From: Longispora albida DSM 44784 | GTDB lineage: Bacteria; Actinomycetota; Actinomycetes; Mycobacteriales; Micromonosporaceae | Assembly (NCBI RefSeq): GCF_000379825.1 | Contig: NZ_KB903813.1 | Coordinates: forward strand, 695,333 to 759,332 | Direction of reading: 5' to 3' | DNA: 64,000 bases | Part shown: piece after piece, positions 53,903-64,000 of the stretch | Numbering within the stretch: the first letter of the stretch is position 1 | How the letters are laid out: each line of letters opens with the position of its first letter | Translations under genes and position numbers: made by a program | The notes under the pieces: model-generated | Database searches by the model: none | What the model saw: the letters and a program-made list of their open reading frames with translations, nothing else | What the model was told of the DNA's origin: nothing

Positions 53903-56900
53903 GTGCCGGACTGGCGCGACGAGGTGATCGGTGCCCTGGACCACTGGATCGGCCTGGAAAGCCGGACCGGAGCTAGGGAGGGCTGGACCAAGGTCGGCGA
54001 GGCCCGGCAGCTCGGCGACCCCGGCTGGTACACGGTGGACGCCCGCCGGGTGAACGCTGACCTGGACCAGGGGCGCATGCGTGTCGCCGGGACCGATCAG
54101 CCTGGTGAGCAGGACGGCTTCCCCGTACTCGAGACCGTCCAGGATGGGCAGACGGTCCGGGTGCGGATCGCCGAGTTCGCCAGCATCGAGCAGCCGCATC
54201 TGTGGTGTCACCGCCAGGCGGCCACCTTCCTGCTCACCCGGCTGCGCGATGGCATCGCCGCGCTGCCGGACGTGAGCCTCGCCAGTGATCTGGCGTCCCG
54301 GCGGCTGGCTGGTTACTCGACGGCTCCCAAGCAGCTCGCGGGCTTCTCTGCGGCCCAGCGGGAGGTCTACGCCGCGTGCTTCTCACCGGGCGTCCGCCTG
54401 GTCTGGGGGCCACCGGGTACGGGGAAGACCCGGATCCTGACCGAGGCGATCAGTGATCTCGCCGGGGAGGGCCGCACTGTACTCCTGGTGTCCGCCACGA
54501 ACATCGCCGTGGACAACGCGCTGCTGGGTGTGGTTCGCAGGGGCGGCTTCCGGCGCGGCCAGCTTCTTCGTGTCGGCGTTCCGCACCTCGCGGAGATCGC
54601 GAACAACCCTGACGTGTGCCTGAACCAGCTCGTCCTCCAGGAACTCGCGCAGGCTGAGGACCGCCGGCTGGTGATCCAGGCCCAGCTGGTGGCGATTCTG
54701 GCACGAGAGGCGGAACTCGGCCGGGTCCAGCGGCAGCTGGCCGGGTTCGACCCGCACAAGTACCACCGCGTTTCCGCTCTCCTGGACGTCGAATCCCGGA
54801 TACCGGGGCTGGCTGCTGCGGCGGCTGATGCCCGGCAGGTTCATGCGGACCTGGCGATCCGGAAGGAGGAGGCAGAGCGGAGGGTCGAGCGCGCACGGGT
54901 CCAGGTCGAGGAGACGGCCCAGGCACGGCGGGCGTACGCCGAGATCGCCCGGCTGCGCAAGGAGGTCTCCGCCTTGTCCGACGCGACCGACTCCCTGCAC
55001 GCGACTCTGGTTCTGGCCAGGCGGGCCGGCGACACCACTGCGGCTCGGCTGGCGGTACTGACGAGCGGGTCCATGTTCTTCCGGATGCGTAACCGGGCAG
55101 AACTCCGGCGCCTGCGGCAGCAGCGGGAGGTAGATGCCGCCGAGCAACTGCGGGCCGAGACCGAGTGGAAGGACGCGCGGGCGCTTCTCGAACGTCGTGG
55201 CCGTGCCGTGGAGAGCCAGGTGTCGAAGCTGACGGCCGAGGCTCGCTACCAACCAGCCGACCTGGTGCAACGAGACCGGGAGCTTGCTGCGGCAGAGCAG
55301 GAAGCAGGAGCGGCGAGGAAGGTGGCCGCGGCGGCCGAAACGCGTGCGGCGGCTGCGCTGGATGCTCTCCTGACAGCCGAGGCCCAGCCGCGAGCCACCT
55401 CGGAGGAACGGAGCTGGGTCAGCAAGGTGGCTTCCGCCGGACTGCCGGAACTCGCGCGCCGCGCGGCCACTATGTCCGACCAGCGGGAGGCCGTCCTGAG
55501 TGATCGGTCCCGGCTGGAGCAGGAGCACGCCGAAGCCCATGACGAGGTGGACAAGCTCCGCCGTGGAGCGGAGACCAGCCTGATCAGCCAGGCCACGGTC
55601 GTCGCGACCACGCTGGCCAGATTCCGGAGCATGAAGGCGCTGCTCGACCGGCAGCACGACGTTGTGCTGATCGACGAGGCCGGCGCGGCGAACCTGCCGG
55701 AGGTGCTCCACGCCGTGGGGCACGCGGGCAGCACGGCGGTCCTCCTGGGCGATTTCATGCAGCTCGGCCCGATCATCTCGTCGGAGGTGCTCAAGGACCA
55801 GCGGCCCGACCTGGTCCGGTGGCTGCACAACGACGTGTTCGCGCACTGTGGCATCGGTTCGGCGGACGAAGCGCGCGCACGGACAGGGTGCGTCGCCCTG
55901 GACACCCAGCACCGGTTCGGCCCGGTGGTCATGACACTGGCGAACCGGATCGCCTACGACGGCCTGCTCAAAGCGGGGCCGAACCAGAAACCGCACGTGT
56001 CCGACGACCCGGAGATCGTGTTCGTCGACACCGACGGGCTCGGTGACCTGGCCAGGGTCCGCCCCACCAGCGCACGGGCCGGGTGGTGGCCAGCGGGATC
56101 GCTGCTCAGCCGGGTACTGGTCGACTACCACCTGGCCCGCGGCGAGCAGGTGGGGGTGGTCACGCCGTACAAACACCAGGCAGAGGCCACACTGGAGGCA
56201 CTGCGTGACGCCGAGGGGCCGAACGGAACCACGACGGAGGTCGGGACAGCCCACCGGTTCCAGGGACGCGAGTTCCCCATCGTGGTTTTCGACCTGGTCG
56301 AGGACGAGTGGGACAAGCGGTGGATGTTCCAGGCCGAACGGTCGGGTGGTAGCTGGGCGCGGACGGGCGTCCGGTTGTTCAATGTGGCGCTGACGCGCAC
56401 CCAGCACCGGATCTACCTGATCGGCAGCCGGACGCGGGTGGCCTCGGCCAGGCCGGGTAGCCCGCTGGGCCACCTGCACGAGCTGCTCGTGACGTGTACG
56501 GCCCGGGTGGTCAGGGCCAGCAGTGTGATCAGCGCCCAGGCGGGGGAAGTCCCGCCCGAAAAACTGGGGGTCTTCGGGAGTGAGCTCGCGGGGATCCTCG
56601 CCCAGCACGTCCGGATCAGCGACATCCACGACGAGCGGGACTTCAACGCGGCGATCAGCGGGTACCTCGACGGGGCCAAAGAGTCGATCTGGCTGTGGGC
56701 ACCGTGGACGGCCCGGCGGGTCAGGACCCTGCTGCCTGCCCTGGTGGACGCGGTCGGGCGCGGCGTGCGGGTCACAGTCTTCACCCGGGGCGAGAGCGAC
56801 CAGATGCAGCGGGGCAAGCTCGCGGAGTTTCTGGCGGAGGTCAGGGAGGACCTGCCAACGGTCGTCGCGGTGCACGAGATGCACCAGAAGATCGTGATCA

Positions 56901-57211
56901 TCGACGAGCGCACTGTCCTGCTCGGCAGCCTGAACACGCTGTCACACAGCAGCACCCGTGAGGTGATGCTGGCCATCGAAGGCCGGAACTTCGCCCGGAA
57001 ACTGCTCGAGCACGAGCACGCGAAGGAGTTTGTCCGCCAGCCTCCACGCTGTGGCAGGTGCGGGACCGCGGGCATGTTCGATCTACGGCGGCTCAAGGCG
57101 GACTGGGCCTGGGTCTGCCGCGTGCCGGCAGGGGTGGACGAGAAAGGTCACGCGAAGCACTGCTCGTGGAAGGACAGCGCGCTCCGCAAACGTCCACCCC
57201 TGGTGCCCTGA
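53903..57211 (+). CDS. Superfamily 1 helicase with coiled-coil insertion and C-terminal phospholipase-D-like domain
   Basis: 1102 residues from GTG 53903; in-frame GTG codons at 53849 and 53792 are alternatives. Walker A GPPGTGKT at about 169-176, SATNIAVDNALL (motif Ia), then a coiled-coil-rich insertion of about 300 residues, Walker B VVLIDEAGAANLPEV near 590, GDFMQLGP, VGVVTPYKHQA and TAHRFQGREFPIVVFDL, NVALTRTQHRIYLIGS: a UPF1/DNA2-like (AAA_11/AAA_12) helicase. The C-terminus (from about 900) is a PLD-type domain with HQKIVIID...GSLNTLSHSS, then a zinc-ribbon-like CGRCG...C...C. Probably a nucleic-acid helicase-nuclease; a defence role is inferred. Confidence 0.85.
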   Translation: MPDWRDEVIGALDHWIGLESRTGAREGWTKVGEARQLGDPGWYTVDARRVNADLDQGRMRVAGTDQPGEQDGFPVLETVQDGQTVRVRIAEFASIEQPHLWCHRQAATFLLTRLRDGIAALPDVSLASDLASRRLAGYSTAPKQLAGFSAAQREVYAACFSPGVRLVWGPPGTGKTRILTEAISDLAGEGRTVLLVSATNIAVDNALLGVVRRGGFRRGQLLRVGVPHLAEIANNPDVCLNQLVLQELAQAEDRRLVIQAQLVAILAREAELGRVQRQLAGFDPHKYHRVSALLDVESRIPGLAAAAADARQVHADLAIRKEEAERRVERARVQVEETAQARRAYAEIARLRKEVSALSDATDSLHATLVLARRAGDTTAARLAVLTSGSMFFRMRNRAELRRLRQQREVDAAEQLRAETEWKDARALLERRGRAVESQVSKLTAEARYQPADLVQRDRELAAAEQEAGAARKVAAAAETRAAAALDALLTAEAQPRATSEERSWVSKVASAGLPELARRAATMSDQREAVLSDRSRLEQEHAEAHDEVDKLRRGAETSLISQATVVATTLARFRSMKALLDRQHDVVLIDEAGAANLPEVLHAVGHAGSTAVLLGDFMQLGPIISSEVLKDQRPDLVRWLHNDVFAHCGIGSADEARARTGCVALDTQHRFGPVVMTLANRIAYDGLLKAGPNQKPHVSDDPEIVFVDTDGLGDLARVRPTSARAGWWPAGSLLSRVLVDYHLARGEQVGVVTPYKHQAEATLEALRDAEGPNGTTTEVGTAHRFQGREFPIVVFDLVEDEWDKRWMFQAERSGGSWARTGVRLFNVALTRTQHRIYLIGSRTRVASARPGSPLGHLHELLVTCTARVVRASSVISAQAGEVPPEKLGVFGSELAGILAQHVRISDIHDERDFNAAISGYLDGAKESIWLWAPWTARRVRTLLPALVDAVGRGVRVTVFTRGESDQMQRGKLAEFLAEVREDLPTVVAVHEMHQKIVIIDERTVLLGSLNTLSHSSTREVMLAIEGRNFARKLLEHEHAKEFVRQPPRCGRCGTAGMFDLRRLKADWAWVCRVPAGVDEKGHAKHCSWKDSALRKRPPLVP

Positions 57212-57231
57212 AGGGGGTCAGGATCTTCGGC

Positions 57232-59616
57232 TCAGCCGCCGGCGGGCTTGCGGTTATGCCAGCACATGACGCAGTACCCGAGGCCGCGGGCCAGGGCGTC
57301 GTCCGGGGAGATCCGTTCGAGTTCGCCTGGCGTGCCGCCACGCCGGGCGACGGAGCGCTGTCCGTCGAGCAGGCCTTGGCACAGGGTGCGGGAGTGGAAC
57401 ACCTGGCCGCCCTCGGAGACGATGACCTGACGGGGCAGGCCCTGAGCGGTGTGACGGCAACTCGCGCACTGTCCCGGGAGCATGTCGTGGAGGCAGCGGT
57501 CCTCAGCAGGGGCCGGTTTCCTGTTTTCGGGTGGCGCGGCCGGGATGGGTGCGGCGGGAACCGGGCTCGCCGGAGGCGGTGTGTCCCGGGCCGGTTCGTT
57601 GCCGGAGGCCGTGGGGGCTGCGGGTGGTGGGGTGGCTGGGGTGAGGCTGCCGAGCCAGAGCAGGTCGCGTGCCCTGGTCATGCCGACGTAGAGCTGCCGT
57701 TTGGCGAGGGCGAGTCGGTCGGGGTCGGCCAGGCCGCCACGGCCGGCGTCACGAAGGGCCTGGTCGTGGCGGGGGATCAGGACCGCTTTGAACTCCAGCC
57801 CCTTGGCGCGGTGGTAGGTGCCGACCTTCACCGCGTCGACCTGGTGACCCTCGTACTTCTCCAGGTTGATCGAGGGGATGCCGTGGGTGCTGAGCAGGCC
57901 GAGGTAGTGCTGGACGTCGTTGCGGTTCGCGCACAGGATCGCGGTGTCGGCTGGCACGCGGGTGGCGAGCTGGTCCATGAGCAGCCGGTCGTGTTCGTGC
58001 TGGGTGTCCGCGGTGGCCCGGAGTACCTGGCCGTCCTGGTAGCTCAGTTCGACGTCGGGCCGGCCGGTGGTGACGGTGCCGTCGAGGTCCTCGAAGCTCT
58101 CGCCCGACATGATCTCCAGGGCGGCTTCGAGGATGGCTGAGGCGTTGCGGTAGTTGACCCGGAGTACCTTGGCCCGGCCGCCCTGGATGTTCAGGCCAGC
58201 GTCGGAGAGCCGGAAGCCTCCCGGGTAGACGGACTGCTGGCCGTCGCCGATCAGCAGCAGCCGGTTCGGGCCGTCGCCTGTCAGGGCGTGCACGAGCTGG
58301 ATACCCGTCAGGCTCAGGTCCTGGACCTCGTCGACGATGACGGCCCCGTATGCCGGGTCGGCCGGGCGGGCGCGCACGGTGTCGAGCGCGAGCTGGATCA
58401 GGTCGGCGAAGTCGTGGACTTTCTTCTCGCGCTGGAGGCCGGTGTACGTCTCGTACAGGTGCCAGACGAGCTCGCGGTGGTTCCGGCGGAGCGGTGTCCG
58501 GCGGCCGGGGCGGTCGAGGGCGAGGTACGCGGGGAGGCCGGTGATGCCGCGGCCCTTGATCACGTACTCGATCTCGTCGGCCCAGTAGTCCGAGTCGATC
58601 TCGATCTCGCCCAGCGTCGAGTGCCGTCCCGCCCGGCTCCACGCCAGCCCGAACAGGCCCTGTTTGCGGTTACGCAGGTTGACCGGTACGGAACGTTCCT
58701 GGAGCAGGCGAAGCGCCCAGCTGTGCAGGCTGCTGAACTCGATCCGCCCGGCGAGATCCGGGGCCATCCGGGAAAGGAGCTGTTCCTGCACGCGGGGCAG
58801 GTTGCGGACGAAGGTCAGGAACAGGATCTTCCCCGTCGTGCGCCGGGCCAGGTACGCGGCACGGTGCAGGCCGACGACCGTCTTGCCCGTCCCAGCCGGG
58901 CCGCTGATCCTGGCCGGGCCGTTCCAGTGCTGGGTGTGCAGCTTGTACTGGTCCTGCGGCAGGACCGTCATCCAGTTCTCGATCGGCCCGGCCTGAGCCG
59001 ACTCCAGCTGAGCCCTGATCACGTCCTCGGCGGCGAACAGCCCCTGGTCGGAGAAGCCGGAGCCGGATGCGGGGCTGAGGTCGAGGTCGATGCGGGAGTA
59101 GCCGGTCAGGCTGCCGGCCAGGTGCTCCGCCGTGAGCCGGGTCAGCGTCGGCGACAGCCGGGCAGGCCGCCCAAGCAGGTCGGTATGGAGCTTGTCCAGC
59201 CCGACCACCCGGACAGCCCGGCGGATCTCCGCTGGGCGGTTCGCGGCGGTGACGAGGAGAGCCGACACGGCGATCGTCGCGATCCGTAGCTCCCGGAGGT
59301 GGTCCACGAGCTGGCTGGTGGCCGCGCGCAGCGTGTCGAGCTGGTCAGTACTGCCCTCCGCAGCAGTACTGGGCTCGGCGATGGTGACGGCGAAGATGCC
59401 GGGCGGGCCGATGAGCACGGCATCGGAACCGGTGCCGGGTGCCGGCCAGCCGTCCCGGAGGAGCAACGACCAGTCCTTGCCGGTCAGGGCGAGCAATGTG
59501 GACAGAGCTGCCCGGTGCTCCGTGGTGGCTGGGTAACGGTTTGCTAACTCGGTGGCCCGTCTTTGCTGCCGGGCGATCTCCAGCGCGCGCTCGCTGGCAC
59601 GCCTGCGGTCAGCCAT
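57232..59616 (-). CDS. UvrD/Rep-like helicase with NERD-like N-terminus and Cys-rich C-terminus
   Basis: 794 residues from ATG 59616 (MADRRRASERALEIARQQ); the frame is open further upstream but without support. Residues 1-200 look like a NERD-type nuclease-related domain (GSDAVLIGPPGIFAVTIAE). Helicase core: ISGPAGTGKTVVGLHRAAYLA (Walker A about 236-243), VIVDEVQDLS (about 430), LLIGDGQQSVYPGG, VLRVNYRNASAILEAAL, VKVGTYHRAKGLEFKAVLI and YVGMTRARDLLWLG. A Pro/Ala linker leads to a Cys-rich end (CLHDMLPGQCASC ... CVMCWHN) that may bind zinc. Convergent with the other helicase, 20 bp between the stops. Confidence 0.85.
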   Translation of the reverse strand: MADRRRASERALEIARQQRRATELANRYPATTEHRAALSTLLALTGKDWSLLLRDGWPAPGTGSDAVLIGPPGIFAVTIAEPSTAAEGSTDQLDTLRAATSQLVDHLRELRIATIAVSALLVTAANRPAEIRRAVRVVGLDKLHTDLLGRPARLSPTLTRLTAEHLAGSLTGYSRIDLDLSPASGSGFSDQGLFAAEDVIRAQLESAQAGPIENWMTVLPQDQYKLHTQHWNGPARISGPAGTGKTVVGLHRAAYLARRTTGKILFLTFVRNLPRVQEQLLSRMAPDLAGRIEFSSLHSWALRLLQERSVPVNLRNRKQGLFGLAWSRAGRHSTLGEIEIDSDYWADEIEYVIKGRGITGLPAYLALDRPGRRTPLRRNHRELVWHLYETYTGLQREKKVHDFADLIQLALDTVRARPADPAYGAVIVDEVQDLSLTGIQLVHALTGDGPNRLLLIGDGQQSVYPGGFRLSDAGLNIQGGRAKVLRVNYRNASAILEAALEIMSGESFEDLDGTVTTGRPDVELSYQDGQVLRATADTQHEHDRLLMDQLATRVPADTAILCANRNDVQHYLGLLSTHGIPSINLEKYEGHQVDAVKVGTYHRAKGLEFKAVLIPRHDQALRDAGRGGLADPDRLALAKRQLYVGMTRARDLLWLGSLTPATPPPAAPTASGNEPARDTPPPASPVPAAPIPAAPPENRKPAPAEDRCLHDMLPGQCASCRHTAQGLPRQVIVSEGGQVFHSRTLCQGLLDGQRSVARRGGTPGELERISPDDALARGLGYCVMCWHNRKPAGG

Positions 59617-59727
59617 GACGAGGCAGGGGTATCGAACTGGAAAGCAGCATATCGCCACCATAGATGGACATGTCGCAATGCGCTGTCCCGTACCGCCAGG
59701 CCGGAGAAACCGGGGTAGCCTGCGCCG

Positions 59728-61068
59728 GTGATTGACCTGGGAGACGTTTCGGAGCCTCGGGCCGCCGAGCCCGCACGGGTACGGCGAGTGCCGATCGGGG
59801 GTTGGGTTCGGCGCGTGGTTGCCGGGCTGGTGGCGGTGTTCGTGCTGGTCACGTGTGTGGCTTCGGGCGTGCCGCGTCCGGGGTTCGCGGAGGTGCTGCC
59901 GGATCCGGTGACGTATGTGCGGGTCAGGGATCAGCTGGGGCGGATGCCGTTCGCGTACCTGCTGGACGGACATGTGCTCTATGTGGCGACCAGGGGGCGG
60001 GTCGAGGCCAAGGACCTGCGGAAGCGTGGCCAGCGGTTGTGGACGGTCGCGGAACTCGATGTCAGGGATACGCCCGATCTGCGGGTCGTGAACGGGATCC
60101 TGCTGGTCAGTTCCACAGAGGTTGTTCAGGGTCCGACCTGGAGCGGGGTCACCGCGCTGGATGCCAGGACCGGCGCTGTCCGGTGGGCCGCTGACGGCCG
60201 GGTGGGTGGAGTTACCGGAGACACGGTTCTACTGGACGATTTCGGGACTGCAGGGGTTGGGCTGTCGACCGGTGAGCGACTCTGGAAGTCCGAGTCGGCC
60301 GGGGTGTTCCAGCTGGGCGCTGACGGCAGCCCGGCCCTGCCGTTGCGGCTCTTCGTCGTTCGCGGCGGCATGGACATGGATGACAGCGGCTGCTGGAACA
60401 CCGAGACGCTGCGGGTCCACGACCCGGTCACGGGGAAAGAGCTCAACTCCCGGCAGCTCCGGCGTGAGCTGGTGAGCACAGTGAAGGGCGGTTGCTGGTT
60501 AGAGGGGCCGCAGCGGCAGATTGTGCCAGTGGGCACGGAGATGGCGCTGGTTGCCGGCAACAAGGGCATGGTCGGTGTCGACCCGGTGACCTTGCAGGAC
60601 ACCTGGCGGATGGAGATTTCCCGGCTGTACGGAGACTCCGGTCCGTGGGCGTGCGGGGAGTTCGTGTGTGGTGTGCGGTTCGGCAGCTGGTACACCCCGG
60701 AGACTTTTGTTGTGCGGCGCAGTGACCGCCGTGAGGTGTGGTCCGGCAGTGACCAGCGTGCGGTGGTTCTGCCGGGCGGGCACATGGTCGCGGGGCAGTA
60801 CACGGTGCCGGGCGTGGTGTTCCTGGACGAGCGGGGAGCGGTGCGCGGGCAGCTGCCCAGGTGGAAGGCGCTGGTGAACTCGCCGCGCGGGCCCGTCGTG
60901 CAGTGGTCGCAGGAGAGGACGTCGTGGGTGGGCCGGGTCGATGTCGCGAGCGGCAAGGTCCAGCCGGTCGGGGACATCGGGGTCACGGGGAACGACTGCC
61001 AGGCGAGCGCGGAATACCTGGTCTGCCTGGACAACCGGAACGCGCTCCGGGCCTGGTACCTGCCGTGA
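59728..61068 (+). CDS. Membrane-anchored PQQ-like beta-propeller protein
   Basis: 446 residues from GTG 59728. A short cytosolic part, one transmembrane segment near 28-46 (VVAGLVAVFVLVTCVASGV), then repeated propeller blades with GVTALDARTGAVRWAADG, DPVTGKELNSRQL, VGVDPVTLQDTWRMEI and LRAWYLP. Such proteins are usually structural or ligand-binding on the outer face of the membrane; a PQQ cofactor is not implied. It ends at a strong bidirectional hairpin. Confidence 0.8.
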   Translation: MIDLGDVSEPRAAEPARVRRVPIGGWVRRVVAGLVAVFVLVTCVASGVPRPGFAEVLPDPVTYVRVRDQLGRMPFAYLLDGHVLYVATRGRVEAKDLRKRGQRLWTVAELDVRDTPDLRVVNGILLVSSTEVVQGPTWSGVTALDARTGAVRWAADGRVGGVTGDTVLLDDFGTAGVGLSTGERLWKSESAGVFQLGADGSPALPLRLFVVRGGMDMDDSGCWNTETLRVHDPVTGKELNSRQLRRELVSTVKGGCWLEGPQRQIVPVGTEMALVAGNKGMVGVDPVTLQDTWRMEISRLYGDSGPWACGEFVCGVRFGSWYTPETFVVRRSDRREVWSGSDQRAVVLPGGHMVAGQYTVPGVVFLDERGAVRGQLPRWKALVNSPRGPVVQWSQERTSWVGRVDVASGKVQPVGDIGVTGNDCQASAEYLVCLDNRNALRAWYLP

Positions 61069-61074
61069 GACAGG

Positions 61075-61108
61075 CTTCCGCGGCGGGTGCCGGGACCCGC
61101 CGCGGAAG
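61075..61108. terminator. Bidirectional hairpin terminator
   Basis: CTTCCGCGGCGGGT pairs perfectly with ACCCGCCGCGGAAG around the loop GCCGGG, between two convergent genes. No long T-run on either side. Confidence 0.8.
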
Positions 61109-61120
61109 TGTGAGCGGGGA

Positions 61121-63361
<2,241 letters not shown>

Positions 63362-64000
63362 GTGAACCCCATGAACCGCCGTACCGTTCTCCGTACCGCC
63401 GTCATCGGTGGCGGCAGCGTCGCCTTCTCCGGTGCGCTCTGGTCGGGGGCCGCGCACGCGGCGCCCGCGCAGAACGCGGCCAGCCCGTACGGGCCGCTCC
63501 AGGCCGCCGACGCCAACGGCATCCAGCTCCCGGCCGGGTTCACCAGCCGGATCGTGGCGCGCTCCGGCCAGACCGTCTCGGGTACCTCGTACACCTGGCA
63601 CAACGCCCCCGACGGTGGCGCGGTGTTCGCCGACGGCAGCGGCTGGATCTACGTGTCCAACTCCGAGATCAACCCGGGTGGCGGTGCCTCGGCCATCAAG
63701 TTCAACTCCAGCGCCGCGATCACGGGGGCGTACCGGATCCTGTCGAACACCCGGCAGAACTGCGCCGGCGGCAAGACGCCGTGGAACAAGTGGCTGTCCT
63801 GTGAGGAGGTCAGCCTCGGGTACGTGTACGAGTGCGACCCGTGGGGCAGCGCCGCGGTGCAGCGCCCGGCGCTCGGCAAGTTCAAGCACGAGGCCGCAGC
63901 CTGTGACCCGGTCCGGCAGGCGATCTACCTGACCGAGGACGAGAGCAACGGCTGCTTCTACCGGTTCCTGCCGTCGACCTGGGGCAACCTGGCCTCCGGC
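63362..64000 (+). CDS. Tat-exported DUF839/PhoX-like phosphatase family protein (3' end missing)
   Basis: 213 residues visible, from GTG 63362 after the ribosome site GAGGAG; ATG 63371 is a second start. A twin-arginine signal (NRRTVLRTAVIGGGS ... GAAHA) directs folded export. The mature part matches the DUF839 beta-propeller: LPAGFTSRIVARSG, YTWHNAPDGGAVF, WIYVSNSEINPG, TPWNKWLSCEEVSLGYVYECDPWG, KFKHEAAACDPVRQAIYLTEDESNGCFYRFLP. PhoX enzymes are calcium/iron phosphatases; the diagnostic CEE segment fits, but the gene runs out of the window. Confidence 0.88.
   Translation, partial: MNPMNRRTVLRTAVIGGGSVAFSGALWSGAAHAAPAQNAASPYGPLQAADANGIQLPAGFTSRIVARSGQTVSGTSYTWHNAPDGGAVFADGSGWIYVSNSEINPGGGASAIKFNSSAAITGAYRILSNTRQNCAGGKTPWNKWLSCEEVSLGYVYECDPWGSAAVQRPALGKFKHEAAACDPVRQAIYLTEDESNGCFYRFLPSTWGNLASG

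Noticed and set aside
53497-59616. Genomic island inserted at tRNA-Ala
   Set aside because: No integrase is present and I could not find a repeated tRNA 3' end (TCGAGTCCCCTCAGCTCC) further along in the window, so there is no att pair.

Overview
The window is 64 kb of high-GC actinobacterial chromosome. Strong actinobacterial markers are mtrA-mtrB-lpqB, comF-hpf-secA, prfB-ftsE-ftsX-smpB-ssrA, a tmRNA tag ending in FALAA, many GTG/TTG starts and 4-bp ATGA/GTGA gene overlaps. Gene content and the secreted chitinase and proteases suit a soil mycelial actinomycete, perhaps Pseudonocardiales; that placement is inference. No rRNA, CRISPR array, transposase or phage gene was seen.

Layout: 0-1.9 kb, end of a secreted nuclease/phosphatase and a GNAT enzyme. 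1.9-7.0 kb, a minus-strand five-gene DUF58/MoxR/DUF4350/DUF4129/membrane operon with every junction overlapping. 7.2-9.1 kb, divergent GntR regulator and MFS exporter. 9.2-15.1 kb, mtrA-mtrB-lpqB, a head-to-head DnaA-box pair, comF and hpf. 15.3-17.5 kb, two convergent double-domain acetyltransferases. 17.6-23 kb, secA and conserved actinobacterial small genes. 23.2-29.3 kb, pruA, a cupin, a GH18 chitinase and an AlkZ-like protein. 29.4-36.2 kb is an accessory stretch: ATPase-nuclease, NmrA/WYL pair, M43 protease, an AbiEii-like pair and a GNAT enzyme. 36.5-41.5 kb, tryptophan dioxygenase, a ROK/GH4/sugar-kinase operon and a PadR regulator. 41.7-47.1 kb, the division and ribosome-rescue cluster. 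47.3-49.4 kb, a two-component system. 49.4-52.6 kb, a methionine uptake and MTA-salvage operon (metN-metI-metQ-mtnP on the minus strand). 52.8-59.6 kb, yqgE, tRNA-Ala and two large convergent helicases. 59.7-64 kb, a PQQ-like propeller, a trypsin-like protease with two P-domains and a Tat-exported DUF839 protein.

Two signals go beyond routine annotation. First, five copies of an intergenic hairpin family sit a few bases after the stop codons of hpf, secA, the chitinase, tryptophan dioxygenase and ftsX. The outer stem and apical loop are conserved, the inner stem varies with compensating changes, and the tail repeats GATCAAGAGC. Second, a near-leaderless 30-codon reading frame rich in Met and Cys lies upstream of metNIQ-mtnP. 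Its Cys codons and stop are folded into a hairpin, as expected of a cysteine/methionine-responsive attenuator. Candidate defence loci are the convergent helicases, the AbiEii-like pair and the ATPase-nuclease behind a perfect palindrome.
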